A stretch of DNA of 51,956 nucleotides from an uncultured Alphaproteobacteria bacterium (GCA_949292205.1 CASEYR010000012.1:1-51956); one strand, 5' to 3'. Positions 1 through 8,373 are shown, numbered from the stretch's first letter. Numbers and translations: made by a program. The notes: a model not told the origin generated them from the letters alone.

Positions 1-1
1 A

Positions 2-559
2 AGCGGAAAGTTAGTCGGCAATAGCTGTTGTGAACATCCGGGGCATGACGGAACGTGCTGTGATGAAAACAGTGAAAATTGCTGTCCGCCAGATAAACCG
101 ATTTACACTTATTTAGGCGGATGTCGCGCCTGTGAGGATATGGAAGATCCCGGATTCTATAATAATTTAGTAAGCGGAGGCAGTGCAACAAATCCTGTTG
201 CTTTATGTAAACGTTGTCCTAATCGAGTATTGATTGAAAATGTCTACTGTGTTATTCCCAGATGTAAAGAGGATCAATTTATGACAAGAACAGGTGCTTG
301 TTATGATTGTACGGATGTTAGTCGAGTTTACGTTGGCGGTGCTTGGGATTATGGCGCTTTAAAATGCCCACAACGAGTTTATTGTGGTAATAACTACAGT
401 ACCCATTGCGACTATGATTTGGAAAAAATATTTGTTTGGGGTTTTCATGAAACATGTCAAAAATGCCCTAATAGATACACTGATGGCACACACTGTATCA
501 GATGTCCAGCGGATATCAGTTCGCTAACACCGGCTCAACAAACTCAATGCACTGATTAG
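2..559 (+). CDS. Cysteine-rich protein, N-terminus beyond window
   Basis: The reading frame is open from the first bases of the window, so this is the C-terminal 185 residues of a longer protein. It is strikingly rich in cysteine, often as CxxC or CxxCP pairs (for example CKRCPNR, CQKCPNR and CIRCPAD), with CC doublets near the left edge. Regular CxxC pairs suggest either several small metal-binding knuckles or disulfide-linked extracellular modules. No signal peptide can be judged because the start is missing. A strong intrinsic terminator follows the stop codon. I do not recognise the family, and a secreted or surface role is only inference from the cysteine spacing. Confidence 0.75.
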   Translation, partial: SGKLVGNSCCEHPGHDGTCCDENSENCCPPDKPIYTYLGGCRACEDMEDPGFYNNLVSGGSATNPVALCKRCPNRVLIENVYCVIPRCKEDQFMTRTGACYDCTDVSRVYVGGAWDYGALKCPQRVYCGNNYSTHCDYDLEKIFVWGFHETCQKCPNRYTDGTHCIRCPADISSLTPAQQTQCTD

Positions 560-574
560 TTATCAGCTATTAAA

Positions 575-606
575 AAGAAGAGCCACTTTAAATCAGTGGC
601 TCTTTT
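575..606 (+). terminator. Intrinsic terminator after the cysteine-rich gene
   Basis: A perfect 9-bp stem (579-587 with 595-603, AGAGCCACT/AGTGGCTCT) closes a 7-base loop and runs into a short T tract. It lies 20 bases after the upstream stop codon. Confidence 0.85.
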
Positions 607-621
607 GTATTTTCTGATTCT

Positions 622-652
622 GAAAAAAGAACCTCCCTTAGATTGGGAGGTT
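622..652 (-). terminator. Intrinsic terminator of the DUF465 gene
   Basis: An 8-bp stem (AACCTCCC at 630-637 with GGGAGGTT at 645-652) is followed on the minus strand by CTTTTTT. It sits just downstream of the minus-strand small gene and faces the plus-strand terminator beside it. Confidence 0.85.
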
Positions 653-668
653 TCTTATTGTCTTTCAG

Positions 669-848
669 TTAAGCTAATTGCTTTTCAACTTCTTCAATTT
701 CTTGTTTCGTAACAAGTTTCTGCTTTTTATATTCTTGAATCTTCATGTCATCAGGCATCGGACGAGACATTTCTTCTTCAATCTTGGCATCCAACTCTGC
801 ATGACGTTGCTTTAAAGCGGCTAAATGTTTTTGTAATTTTTCAGTCAT
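669..848 (-). CDS. DUF465 (YdcH/SlyX-like) small helical protein
   Basis: This 59-residue protein begins MTEKLQKHLAALKQRH. It contains the family-typical run of an acidic helix, then EEEMSRPMPDD, then a lysine-rich second helix ending EVEKQLA. That pattern matches DUF465 (YdcH-like) proteins of Alphaproteobacteria, which are short helical-hairpin proteins of unknown function. The start is supported by an AAAGGAG ribosome-binding site 7 bases upstream. It is a single-gene unit with its own terminator and lies downstream of pfkA on the same strand. The family assignment is from sequence pattern. No molecular role can be given. Confidence 0.8.
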   Translation of the reverse strand: MTEKLQKHLAALKQRHAELDAKIEEEMSRPMPDDMKIQEYKKQKLVTKQEIEEVEKQLA

Positions 849-901
849 TCTTTTCTCCTTTACATAACATAATATAGTGTCAATTTTGATAAAAGCAAGC
901 T

Positions 902-1996
902 TTATTTTTCACCAACGTAAATTCCAAGGCTACGAGCCGTATTTACTAAATCACTGTTGGGATCAACCGGTGTATTCGCCAGTTTCAAAATATAGTCCAA
1001 GTCCTCATCTTGAACACGACCATCCTTATGAATGACAACCCGATTATTCAATCCTTTGTCCAGCAATTCAATGGCTCGAACCGCAAATTGAGAAGCCAAC
1101 AACCGATCTTCCGCTATCGGTGTACCGGCTCGTTGAATATGACCCAGAACATTGGCACGAACATTAAAACCATCTTGTCCCAAACGTTCCGCAAAATAAG
1201 AAGAAACACCTCCAAACGTTCTGCCATTGACGGAAAAAGCATGTTTTCCTTCCGGATTTTTAATTCCTTCGGCAACTACTATCAATGCATGTTTCCGACC
1301 GGCGGCAAACGATTTTTTCAGACGCTCCACAACCCCCTCATACGTATACGGAATCTCGGGAATCAAAGCAACGTCGGCAAATCCGGCTATAGCCGATTGA
1401 AGGGCTAAATGACCGGCTCCACGTCCCATAACCTCGGCAATCATAACGCGGTGATGGCTTGTTGCCGTTGTATCCAATTTATCCAAAGCATCCATAACAA
1501 CTTCGCGTGCCGTTGCAAATCCTATCGCCGTATCCGTTCCCGGAGCGTCATTATCTATCGTCTTAGGAATACCAATCATTGAAATGCCTGCCGCTTTACA
1601 ATACTTGCTGACGATTGCCATAGAACCGTCCCCACCAATCACGACCAAAGCAGACAACCCTAATTCACGAACGCCATCCGTAAACCGTTGAACCAGCTGT
1701 TCATCGGTCAATTCTTCAACCGAACCGTCCTCACGTGTTAAAATATGCGGATTGCCCGAGTTATTTGTTCCCAACATTGTTCCACCCAAGGCAGCATATG
1801 GAAACTCAAAATCTGCCATGGTCAATTTCTGATACCACATCGGACGAACAAATAAGCCATCTGTTGCATTGTGAATACCATATACTTCCCATCCTTTTGT
1901 CAAAGCACTGAAAGTTACCGCACGAATAGCCGTATTCAAGCCAGAGCAGTCTCCGCCACTGGTTAACACACCGATTTTCTTAATGTCCTGTGTCAT
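902..1996 (-). CDS. pfkA: 6-phosphofructokinase
   Basis: This enzyme phosphorylates fructose 6-phosphate to fructose 1,6-bisphosphate in the cytoplasm, the committed step of glycolysis. Its 364 residues show the family signatures in order: LTSGGDCSGLN near the N-terminus, GGDGS at 121-125, PKTIDND at 144-150 carrying the catalytic aspartates, MGRGAGH near 190, and QRAGTPIAEDR. The phosphoryl-donor positions read Gly in GGDG, typical of ATP use, but Lys in PKTIDND, typical of pyrophosphate enzymes. This Gly/Lys combination also occurs in some ATP-dependent group III enzymes, so ATP is the more likely donor but not certain. It appears to be transcribed alone, downstream of the lpt operon. Confidence 0.93.
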   Translation of the reverse strand: MTQDIKKIGVLTSGGDCSGLNTAIRAVTFSALTKGWEVYGIHNATDGLFVRPMWYQKLTMADFEFPYAALGGTMLGTNNSGNPHILTREDGSVEELTDEQLVQRFTDGVRELGLSALVVIGGDGSMAIVSKYCKAAGISMIGIPKTIDNDAPGTDTAIGFATAREVVMDALDKLDTTATSHHRVMIAEVMGRGAGHLALQSAIAGFADVALIPEIPYTYEGVVERLKKSFAAGRKHALIVVAEGIKNPEGKHAFSVNGRTFGGVSSYFAERLGQDGFNVRANVLGHIQRAGTPIAEDRLLASQFAVRAIELLDKGLNNRVVIHKDGRVQDEDLDYILKLANTPVDPNSDLVNTARSLGIYVGEK

Positions 1997-2070
1997 AAAT
2001 ATATCCTTTCTCTAAAAATAGTAATAGAAAGATTATATTCATTTTTCTTTATTTTACCAGAAAAAAATAA

Positions 2071-2808
2071 CTACAATGAGAAATTTTTTCCTAAGTAGGT
2101 CTTTCGAACACTCTCATCCGCAATAATTTCTTCCGGTATTCCTTGTTTTAAAACAACCCCATCATGCAGAATATATGCTCTATCAATAATACTTAATGTC
2201 TCGCGAACATTGTGATCCGTAATCAAAACACCAAGACCTCTGTTTTTTAACTGTGCTACAAGTTCTTTAATCTCACCGACCGCAATCGGATCAATGCCTG
2301 CCAACGGTTCATCCAATAAAATAAATGAAGGGCGTGATGCTAAGGCTCGTGCAATCTCTAAACGACGCCGTTCACCTCCTGATAATGCCCGAGACGGAGA
2401 AAAACGCAAGTGTTCTATGGAAAACTCTTTCAATAGCGAATCCAACTCTTGCTCACGCTTGTCCTGATTCTTTTCAACGACTTCCAGAACCGAACGGATA
2501 TTATCTTCAACATTTAATCCCCTAAAAATAGAGGCTTCCTGTGGCAAATAACCAATACCTAAACGAGCTCGGCGATAGACAGGAAAATGCGTGATATCAA
2601 TACCATTCAATAAAATCTGACCTGCGTTCGGAGAAATTAAACCGGTTACGCAATAAAAAGATGTCGTTTTACCGGCTCCGTTTGGCCCTAAAAGACCAAC
2701 TGCCTCACCCAATTGAACATGCATGGATACGTCCCGCAAAACTGTCCTATTTTTATAACTTTTACTAATATGTGAAATCACTAGCCCTTTTTGTGGTACA
2801 ATCGTCAT
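2071..2808 (-). CDS. lptB: LPS export ABC transporter ATPase LptB
   Basis: This cytoplasmic ATPase of the LptB2FGC complex extracts lipopolysaccharide from the inner membrane and drives it through the LptA bridge. At 245 residues it is of normal family length. It has Walker A GPNGAGKTT near residue 41, the Q-loop region LPQEAS, the ABC signature LSGGERRR, and Walker B ILLDEPLAGID followed by the switch histidine in TDHNVRET. It starts one base after the lptC/lptA stop codon, so the two are probably translationally coupled. It is the last gene of the rnd-kdsD-lptC/A-lptB operon. Confidence 0.95.
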   Translation of the reverse strand: MTIVPQKGLVISHISKSYKNRTVLRDVSMHVQLGEAVGLLGPNGAGKTTSFYCVTGLISPNAGQILLNGIDITHFPVYRRARLGIGYLPQEASIFRGLNVEDNIRSVLEVVEKNQDKREQELDSLLKEFSIEHLRFSPSRALSGGERRRLEIARALASRPSFILLDEPLAGIDPIAVGEIKELVAQLKNRGLGVLITDHNVRETLSIIDRAYILHDGVVLKQGIPEEIIADESVRKTYLGKNFSL

Positions 2809-2809
2809 T

Positions 2810-3862
2810 CTATTTCTCCTCGTTCAAATCGGCCGGCAACAACTGTCCCCGAATACGTCCTGAATTTTCCGTTTTATCTTGTGTTTTTGATGCTTTGGGA
2901 ACAAGCGTGCTTTCGCCGGTTGTCATATCTAATGTCGCTTTATCCCCCTCTAAATAATTTCGACCTTGATACAGAAAAACATTTCCGGTCATTTCAACCA
3001 TCGTTGATCTGGGATCATAAACACCTTTATCTCCGGTCATTTTTTGTGTCGGAGATTGAACCTCAACATGCCCAAAAGCTTCTATCTTTGCAATTCTGTT
3101 ATCCATATTTTGAGAAGCCGTATTATATGTTAAAACAACCTTGTCCGCTGTAATAACTTTATCATTTTGAGTGATAATAACATTTTGAAGAGCCGTAATC
3201 GTTTGGGGAATTTGGTCAATCAAGAGCCCATTCTGTGAACGAATACGGATATTCCCTTCGACAGAAAAGACCGTTGTATCCGTTTTTCCTCTAAAATCAA
3301 TATTATCTCCTTTATTATAAATTAAAAAGCCCTCAGCTTTTAACTTACCGCTTGGGCCGGTAATAACAACAGGACTTTCGCTATCCAGAGTCCCTTCCTG
3401 ATGATCACAAATAACACGGCTGGATAAAGCCTGATAACCTGTATCTGTCGTTGTAACGACTTCATCTTCGAAATAGAGATATTGTTCTTTTTGAAAAGCA
3501 AATCCATACGGTGTTTTTGAAGTTAAAACAACTCCGGATTCCATCTTATACGTAGCAACTGGCTCATATAACGTTACGATTTGCCTAGCCGGATCAGTTT
3601 CTAAAACTTTCGGAGCCGTTACCGTTAATGGTTGTCGCTTATTATCCTGTGAGAAAAAGCGAACTCTTTCCATATCCACATCGGATCCAACCATTTTTTC
3701 TTGAGATTTAACAGCTAAAGAAAATTGCTCTTTTGTCGCTATCAAAGTCGGCCACGCCAGCATTAAACTGGCAAGTAAAAAAGCAAAAACCGGCAAACTG
3801 CGTTTAAAAATCAAAACGCGCCGTGTATGCATTTTTATCTTAAATAGACGAGGTGTAAACAT
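2810..3862 (-). CDS. lptC/lptA: LPS transport protein, apparent LptC-LptA fusion
   Basis: The 350-residue product has a basic N-terminus and one transmembrane segment (about residues 22-42). A region resembling LptC (DUF1239 type) follows to about residue 190. Then comes an OstA/LptA-type beta-jellyroll region with repeated segments such as VIITQNDKVITADKV and MTGDKGVYDPRS, ending in the alphaproteobacterial LptA-like tail GRIRGQLLP. In most relatives lptC and lptA are separate genes between kdsD and lptB. Here one uninterrupted frame occupies both positions. The start at 3862 is chosen because AAAGGAG lies 5 bases upstream; the longer frame overlaps kdsD. A fused protein would anchor the periplasmic LPS bridge in the inner membrane. 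Domain borders are estimated by eye. Confidence 0.8.
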   Translation of the reverse strand: MFTPRLFKIKMHTRRVLIFKRSLPVFAFLLASLMLAWPTLIATKEQFSLAVKSQEKMVGSDVDMERVRFFSQDNKRQPLTVTAPKVLETDPARQIVTLYEPVATYKMESGVVLTSKTPYGFAFQKEQYLYFEDEVVTTTDTGYQALSSRVICDHQEGTLDSESPVVITGPSGKLKAEGFLIYNKGDNIDFRGKTDTTVFSVEGNIRIRSQNGLLIDQIPQTITALQNVIITQNDKVITADKVVLTYNTASQNMDNRIAKIEAFGHVEVQSPTQKMTGDKGVYDPRSTMVEMTGNVFLYQGRNYLEGDKATLDMTTGESTLVPKASKTQDKTENSGRIRGQLLPADLNEEK

Positions 3863-3873
3863 CAAACTCCTTT

Positions 3874-4845
3874 TTAAACAACTCCGGCCTGTAACAGGTG
3901 ATGCAGATGTAATAATCCAACCGGTCGACAATCCGCATCTACCACAAATATATTCGTAATTTTAGCATTATTCATCAATCCAACAGCTTCGGCCCCTAAC
4001 ATATTAGGCGGTATTGTCTTTGGATTTTTTGTCATTATCTCATCCACTTGCTTATCAATCATATCCGACGCCATATGACGACGCAAATCACCATCCGTAA
4101 TAACTCCGATTAAAATTCCCGCCTTATCCGTTATGCCCAAGCACCCCAAGCTTTTAGCCGTCATAACAACCAATGCATCTGACATCTTTGTATCCGAAGC
4201 CACCAAAGGCATAGCATCACCCTTAGCCATAACATCAGAAACTTTCAACAGCACATTACCCAGTTTTCCTCCCGGATGTCGATCATGAAACTCTTGCGCC
4301 GAAAAGCCTCTCATTTCAATCAGAGCAACTGCCAAGGCATCTCCCATTGCCAACGTTGTTGTCGTGGAAGTTGTCGGAGCAAGCCCCAGCGGGCAAGCCT
4401 CAGGGGCTTCTTTTTTACTTGGAATCAGCAATACAATATCCGCTGCTCGAGCCATAGAACTATCCGCCCCGCCGGTAATGGCAATCATGGGTATCCCAAA
4501 CCGACGTGAAAAAGAAATAATATCCCCCATTTCTCGGCTTTCTCCGGAATTAGAAATCGTTAACAGCACATCATTCTGTGTTAACATACCTAAATCACCA
4601 TGACTGGCTTCAGCCGGATGAACAAAAAAAGCCGGCGTTCCGGTAGAAGCCAAAGTCGCCGCTATTTTCCGTCCGATATGTCCGCTTTTTCCCATTCCTG
4701 AAACAATCACGCGCCCTTTTGTGTTAAACATAAGACTTACCGCTTGCACAAAAGCATCTCCAATTGTTTCTTTCATTAACTGCAACGCGTTACTTTCTGT
4801 ATCCAAAACACGTTTTGCACAACAAATTACTTCTTCGGGGGTCAT
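3874..4845 (-). CDS. kdsD: Arabinose-5-phosphate isomerase (KpsF/GutQ family)
   Basis: This enzyme converts ribulose 5-phosphate to arabinose 5-phosphate, the first step of Kdo synthesis for lipopolysaccharide. The 323 residues comprise an N-terminal SIS sugar-isomerase domain (GMGKSGHIGRKIAATLASTG, HPAEASHGDLGML, ISNSGESREM) and two C-terminal CBS domains (from about residue 205, VSDVMAKGD, and from about 270, VDEIMTKNP). That is the normal length and layout for the family. It lies 12 bases after the rnd stop and 11 bases before the LptC/LptA start, in an LPS biosynthesis and export operon. Confidence 0.95.
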   Translation of the reverse strand: MTPEEVICCAKRVLDTESNALQLMKETIGDAFVQAVSLMFNTKGRVIVSGMGKSGHIGRKIAATLASTGTPAFFVHPAEASHGDLGMLTQNDVLLTISNSGESREMGDIISFSRRFGIPMIAITGGADSSMARAADIVLLIPSKKEAPEACPLGLAPTTSTTTTLAMGDALAVALIEMRGFSAQEFHDRHPGGKLGNVLLKVSDVMAKGDAMPLVASDTKMSDALVVMTAKSLGCLGITDKAGILIGVITDGDLRRHMASDMIDKQVDEIMTKNPKTIPPNMLGAEAVGLMNNAKITNIFVVDADCRPVGLLHLHHLLQAGVV

Positions 4846-4857
4846 TCTATTTTCCTC

Positions 4858-5469
4858 TTAATGTTCAAAAATATCCGGTGAATTAAAATCCAGCAAATCT
4901 AAATCTGCACGGGTCGACAAAAAATCAAAACAATTCTGAGCTAATTCAGCACGCCCTTCTCTGCTCAACAAAACGTCTAACTTCTCCTTAAGTGCATGCA
5001 AATACAAAACATCATTCGCCGCATATTGTTGTTGCTCCACCGTTAACGCTTCAGCTCCCCAATCTGATGTTTGTTGCTCCTTGCACAACTGAACACCCAA
5101 TAAATCATAACAAATAGCCTTTAATCCGTGAGAGGGAGATGATGTGCGACATAACTTAGAGGCTATTTTAGTACAATAGACCGGAGAAACCGTTATTCCC
5201 AAATCATTTTTAATTTTTGCCACATCAAAACGTGCAAAATGAAAGATTTTCAAAACCTTTTTATCCGTTAATAATTTTTTCAAATTCGGGCAATCAATAC
5301 CTTTTAAAATTTGAACAAGGTAAGCGTTTCCTTTTCCGTCACCCAACTGAACCAAACATAAACGATCACGATGCAAATTTAAACCCATCGTTTCTGTATC
5401 AACGGCCACAGCGTGCTCAAAAATAACATTATCCGGCAAATCACCTTTAAACAACTGAATATTCGGCAT
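4858..5469 (-). CDS. rnd: Ribonuclease D-type 3'-5' exonuclease (short form)
   Basis: This is a 3'-5' exoribonuclease of the DEDDy class, probably trimming tRNA and other stable-RNA 3' ends. Its 203 residues carry Exo I with D24 and E26 (VAVDTETMGL), Exo II with D82 (FHFARFDVAKIK), and Exo III with Y149 and D153 (QQYAANDVLYL). It lacks the C-terminal HRDC domains of E. coli RNase D, as in the short alphaproteobacterial form. The start at 5469 has AAAGGGG 5 bases upstream. An in-frame upstream start would run back through the tRNA-Leu terminator and into the tRNA, so it was rejected. It is the first gene of the kdsD-lpt operon. Confidence 0.9.
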   Translation of the reverse strand: MPNIQLFKGDLPDNVIFEHAVAVDTETMGLNLHRDRLCLVQLGDGKGNAYLVQILKGIDCPNLKKLLTDKKVLKIFHFARFDVAKIKNDLGITVSPVYCTKIASKLCRTSSPSHGLKAICYDLLGVQLCKEQQTSDWGAEALTVEQQQYAANDVLYLHALKEKLDVLLSREGRAELAQNCFDFLSTRADLDLLDFNSPDIFEH

Positions 5470-5540
5470 CAATTTCCCCTTTGTTAATCGTATGGACATT
5501 CTTTTATATAACAGTCGCAAATAAAAAGCAAGAAAAAGAT

Positions 5541-5566
5541 AAAAAAAACACCCCCGAACCGGAGGT
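5541..5566 (-). terminator. Intrinsic terminator of tRNA-Leu
   Basis: On the minus strand the stem ACCTCC/GGGGGT (with one G-U pair) closes a 5-base loop and is followed by GTTTTTTTT. It begins 6 bases after the tRNA CCA end. Confidence 0.8.
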
Positions 5567-5572
5567 TTTATA

Positions 5573-5659
5573 TGGTGCCCAGAAGAAGACTCGAACTTCC
5601 ACCCCTTTGACAGGACTAGCACCTGAAACTAGCGCGTCTACCAATTTCGCCATCTGGGC
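5573..5659 (-). tRNA. tRNA-Leu (CAG anticodon)
   Basis: This 87-nt class II tRNA has the acceptor stem GCCCAGA/TCTGGGC, the D-arm sequence GGCGAAATTGGTAGACGC, the anticodon loop TTCAGGT (anticodon CAG, reading CUG), a long variable arm, the T-arm GTTCGAGTC, and an encoded CCA end. It has its own promoter and terminator. Confidence 0.97.
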
Positions 5660-5669
5660 AACATTTCGT

Positions 5670-5698
5670 TTTATATCCGAGTTTTTAGATGTTGTCAA
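5670..5698 (-). promoter_or_regulatory. Sigma-70 type promoter for tRNA-Leu
   Basis: The minus strand carries TTGACA (5693-5698), a 17-base spacer and TATAAA (5670-5675). The -10 box ends about 10 bases before the tRNA 5' end. Confidence 0.85.
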
Positions 5699-5796
5699 GA
5701 TATTTTTTTGAGTAAAACACGAAAAACTTCTTTAATTTTATAAAAAAATGTTTTAGACTGATTCGTAGTTGTTTAATACTAAAATTAGGAGCTATA

Positions 5797-6564
5797 ATGA
5801 CAAAAACGTATACTTTTCCAACGCAAGAAGATTTAGATCAAGTAAAATTAAACTGGCGTCGTTACTTGTTGCCTGCCATTCATCCCGAAGGTATTAAAAT
5901 TTTATTGGGAGAAGCTATTATCTTTCTTGTTCTTGACCTATTATTAATGCTGATTAATGCTCTGTTTGACATTAACATCCCTTCTTTTTGGTGGATCGGA
6001 ATACCTCTGCTTGTCTTTTCTTTCTATTTCTTTCGGAATCCAACTCGGGTTACACCGACAGATGAAAACCTGATTATTGCTCCTGCTGACGGCATTGTCA
6101 GCAACATCAAGCAAGTTGTTCCGCCGGCAGAGTTAGATTTAGGTGATAAACCCATGACTCGCATTAGTATCTTTATGAGTGTCTTCAGTGTTCATGTAAA
6201 TAGATCTCCTGTTACGGGAACGGTTCATCGGTTGAAATACCGTCCCGGTAAGTTTGTCAGTGTTGCCGATAAAGATAGCGAAGATAATGAACGTCAGGAA
6301 ATTTCAATGATTGCTTCAAATGGTCAAAAAATCGGTGTTATTCAAATTGCCGGATTAGTGGCCAGACGTATCTTTTGTCCGCTAAAAGAAGGTGAAAAAT
6401 TAACTGCCGGACAAATCTTCGGTATGATTCGTTTTGGCAGCCGGTTAGATGTGTTCTTACCTGAGGGTGTTTATCCCAAGGTCTTACTGGGACAAATTTC
6501 CGTCGCGGGAGAAACAGTTTTGGCCGATATGTCCGATCTGAAAGCAACCAAGAAAGGGGCTTAA
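5797..6564 (+). CDS. psd: Phosphatidylserine decarboxylase proenzyme
   Basis: This enzyme decarboxylates phosphatidylserine to phosphatidylethanolamine at the inner membrane. The 255 residues have hydrophobic segments at about 34-56 and 64-79, the conserved APADG at 96-100, and SVHVNRSP at 131-138. The self-cleavage site is Gly214-Ser215 in RFGSR; cleavage there would create the pyruvoyl prosthetic group on the small C-terminal chain. The length and the RFGSR site match the short bacterial Psd class. An AGGAG lies 5 bases before the ATG. pssA, which makes its substrate, starts 2 bases after its stop codon. Confidence 0.95.
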   Translation: MTKTYTFPTQEDLDQVKLNWRRYLLPAIHPEGIKILLGEAIIFLVLDLLLMLINALFDINIPSFWWIGIPLLVFSFYFFRNPTRVTPTDENLIIAPADGIVSNIKQVVPPAELDLGDKPMTRISIFMSVFSVHVNRSPVTGTVHRLKYRPGKFVSVADKDSEDNERQEISMIASNGQKIGVIQIAGLVARRIFCPLKEGEKLTAGQIFGMIRFGSRLDVFLPEGVYPKVLLGQISVAGETVLADMSDLKATKKGA

Positions 6565-6566
6565 CT

Positions 6567-7355
6567 ATGGTTCAAAAGGAAATCAGTCTACGTCCTTTAT
6601 TTCCAAATGCCGTTACAATGACGGCTTTGGCATTCGGGGTGTCTTCATTAAACATGGCTTTTTGGGGACATTGGCAACTGGCGGTTTTATTCATTATGTT
6701 AGCTGCTATTTTTGATTTATTGGATGGCAAAGTAGCCCGAGCTTTGGGCGTTTCTTCTCGATTCGGTGCCGAACTGGATTCCTTATCCGATTTTGTCAGC
6801 TTTGGTGTTGCCCCCGGTGTTTTGATGTATTTATGGACTATGAATGCCGATGTTCGTATAGAAGTTCTAAAAAATGAAGCTTCTCAAGCAAATGCTATCG
6901 GTATTTATTGGGCTGTTGTTTTATTCCTTGCAATGTGCTGTGCAACTCGTTTGGCGCGCTTTAACTCGATGTTAGATGAAAAACAGCCGTCTTATTGGAC
7001 TCATTTCTTCATGGGCGTTCCCGCTCCCTCTGGAGCTGGCTTGGCCATCTTTCCACTTGTCTTATGGTTGGCAACGGATCAACAAATTGATTTTTTCCGT
7101 TCCCCCGTCTTTGTCGGCTTCTTTCTGATTTTTAGTGGCGTTATGATGGCTAGTCGAATTCCGACTTTGAGCCTAAAACATCTGCATATCCCTAAAAAGT
7201 ATATGACGGTTTTGGGGCTTGTTGCTCTTTTAATCTTAGCCGGACTGTTTGCTAACCCTTGGTTGACTCTGAGCTTAATCAGCATCGGATATATTTGTTC
7301 AATCCCCGTTTGTATCTACTACTTTTTAAAATTCAAAAAGGAGGCATTAAAATGA
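6567..7355 (+). CDS. pssA: CDP-diacylglycerol-serine O-phosphatidyltransferase
   Basis: This enzyme makes phosphatidylserine from CDP-diacylglycerol and serine, feeding Psd encoded just upstream. The CDP-alcohol phosphotransferase motif is complete (D50, D53-G54, A57-R58, G67, D71, D75), reading DLLDGKVARAL then GAELDSLSD. Several membrane helices fill the remainder of the 262 residues. Its stop codon overlaps the start of the next gene as ATGA, so the downstream secreted protein is probably translationally coupled. Confidence 0.95.
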   Translation: MVQKEISLRPLFPNAVTMTALAFGVSSLNMAFWGHWQLAVLFIMLAAIFDLLDGKVARALGVSSRFGAELDSLSDFVSFGVAPGVLMYLWTMNADVRIEVLKNEASQANAIGIYWAVVLFLAMCCATRLARFNSMLDEKQPSYWTHFFMGVPAPSGAGLAIFPLVLWLATDQQIDFFRSPVFVGFFLIFSGVMMASRIPTLSLKHLHIPKKYMTVLGLVALLILAGLFANPWLTLSLISIGYICSIPVCIYYFLKFKKEALK

Positions 7356-7858
7356 TTGGATTTAAGCATATTATACCGATGATGCTGGCTATTGGATTGG
7401 CTTATTCAGCATCGGCTCAGCTGGCCGCAAATCCGTGGGCAAATAAATCTCCAGTAATGGATAAACAGGTTCCCACAAAAACAGTTATAACAGGTGCAAA
7501 AGCACCTAACACCTTAGAAACCGAATTGCCGGATTTCGTTGGAACAAACTCAACTTGGAATACCGCTATGGGTCAAAAGATGATTGCTCCTGATGTCAAC
7601 ATTACCAATATGCTGTTAATGACTCAACATTTGAGAAATATGGGATATCAGATTCCGGACGGTATTGACAACCTTATCAATACGGCTCCTGAAAAATTAA
7701 GACGTCAAATTATGGCTTCTATGATTTACCTGAAACAATCAAGCCATCCGGTTGCAACTGCAAGCAATGCTTATGCTGAAATCTTTGAAAGGTACACGGG
7801 GTTATCCATCGAAAATCTGATTGAAAACTCGTTACGCATTATTGATTCACGCAGATAA
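7352..7858 (+). CDS. Putative secreted protein, unknown function
   Basis: The 168-residue product begins with a clear signal peptide (basic start, hydrophobic stretch, likely cleavage after SASA near residue 22). The mature part is mixed polar with helical segments and no recognised motif. The start at 7352 is fixed by GGAGG 6 bases upstream and by the ATGA overlap with pssA; a longer in-frame version would begin inside pssA. It is followed after 15 bases by another small exported protein, and the two probably act in the envelope. The position in a phospholipid operon may only reflect shared transcription. Confidence 0.8.
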   Translation: MIGFKHIIPMMLAIGLAYSASAQLAANPWANKSPVMDKQVPTKTVITGAKAPNTLETELPDFVGTNSTWNTAMGQKMIAPDVNITNMLLMTQHLRNMGYQIPDGIDNLINTAPEKLRRQIMASMIYLKQSSHPVATASNAYAEIFERYTGLSIENLIENSLRIIDSRR

Positions 7859-7873
7859 AAAGGAGAATAGTTT

Positions 7874-8371
7874 ATGCGGTTTTTGTTGGGATTTTTTATT
7901 TTATTCTTTATAACAACGTCTGTTTCCGCTCAAGAAACCGCAGAAGACTACCCGACTCCCGTAACTGATATTGCCATTCTACAGAGTCCTCTAATCGCTA
8001 AAATAGCTTATCGGGATGCTTGGGAGGTGGATAATCAGCCGGATTTATCTTACCTTGTCCAAATTGAAAAGATGAAAGACGATGGAACGATTGATGAAAC
8101 ATCTGCCGAAATAATAAAAAAAGCTTTTCCCATTATGAAAAAAATGTCTTATGGAATGAAGGGAAAAGACGTTGCAGATGCCGCCCAAAACATTCAAGCC
8201 AATCCTGAAGAAGCTATCAATCAATTGGCAAACAACATCCGTTTTGATATTACGGAAGAAGATTTAAATGCTCTGAACAGTCTAAAGGATAAAGTAGCTC
8301 AAAAAGCTTTGGAAGAAGCTAAAACAGTTCCCGGAAAAACAACTTATTCCATTGATATAAACGCATTTTAA
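7874..8371 (+). CDS. Putative secreted protein, unknown function
   Basis: This 165-residue protein has an N-terminal signal peptide (MRFLLGFFILFFITTSVSA, likely cleaved before QETAED) and an acidic, mostly helical mature region of about 145 residues. No conserved catalytic motif is visible. It is preceded by AAAAGGAGAATAG and lies between another small exported protein and trmJ, all on the same strand and closely spaced. A periplasmic role is inferred from the signal peptide only. Confidence 0.8.
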   Translation: MRFLLGFFILFFITTSVSAQETAEDYPTPVTDIAILQSPLIAKIAYRDAWEVDNQPDLSYLVQIEKMKDDGTIDETSAEIIKKAFPIMKKMSYGMKGKDVADAAQNIQANPEEAINQLANNIRFDITEEDLNALNSLKDKVAQKALEEAKTVPGKTTYSIDINAF

Positions 8372-8373
8372 AT

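Noticed and set aside
1010-1408. Antisense frames over pfkA and other housekeeping genes
   Set aside because: They are shadows of well-conserved proteins on the other strand and show no family features.
5470-5622. A longer RNase D start running back into tRNA-Leu
   Set aside because: It would translate the tRNA and its terminator; the start at 5469 has a proper ribosome-binding site and gives the standard domain length.
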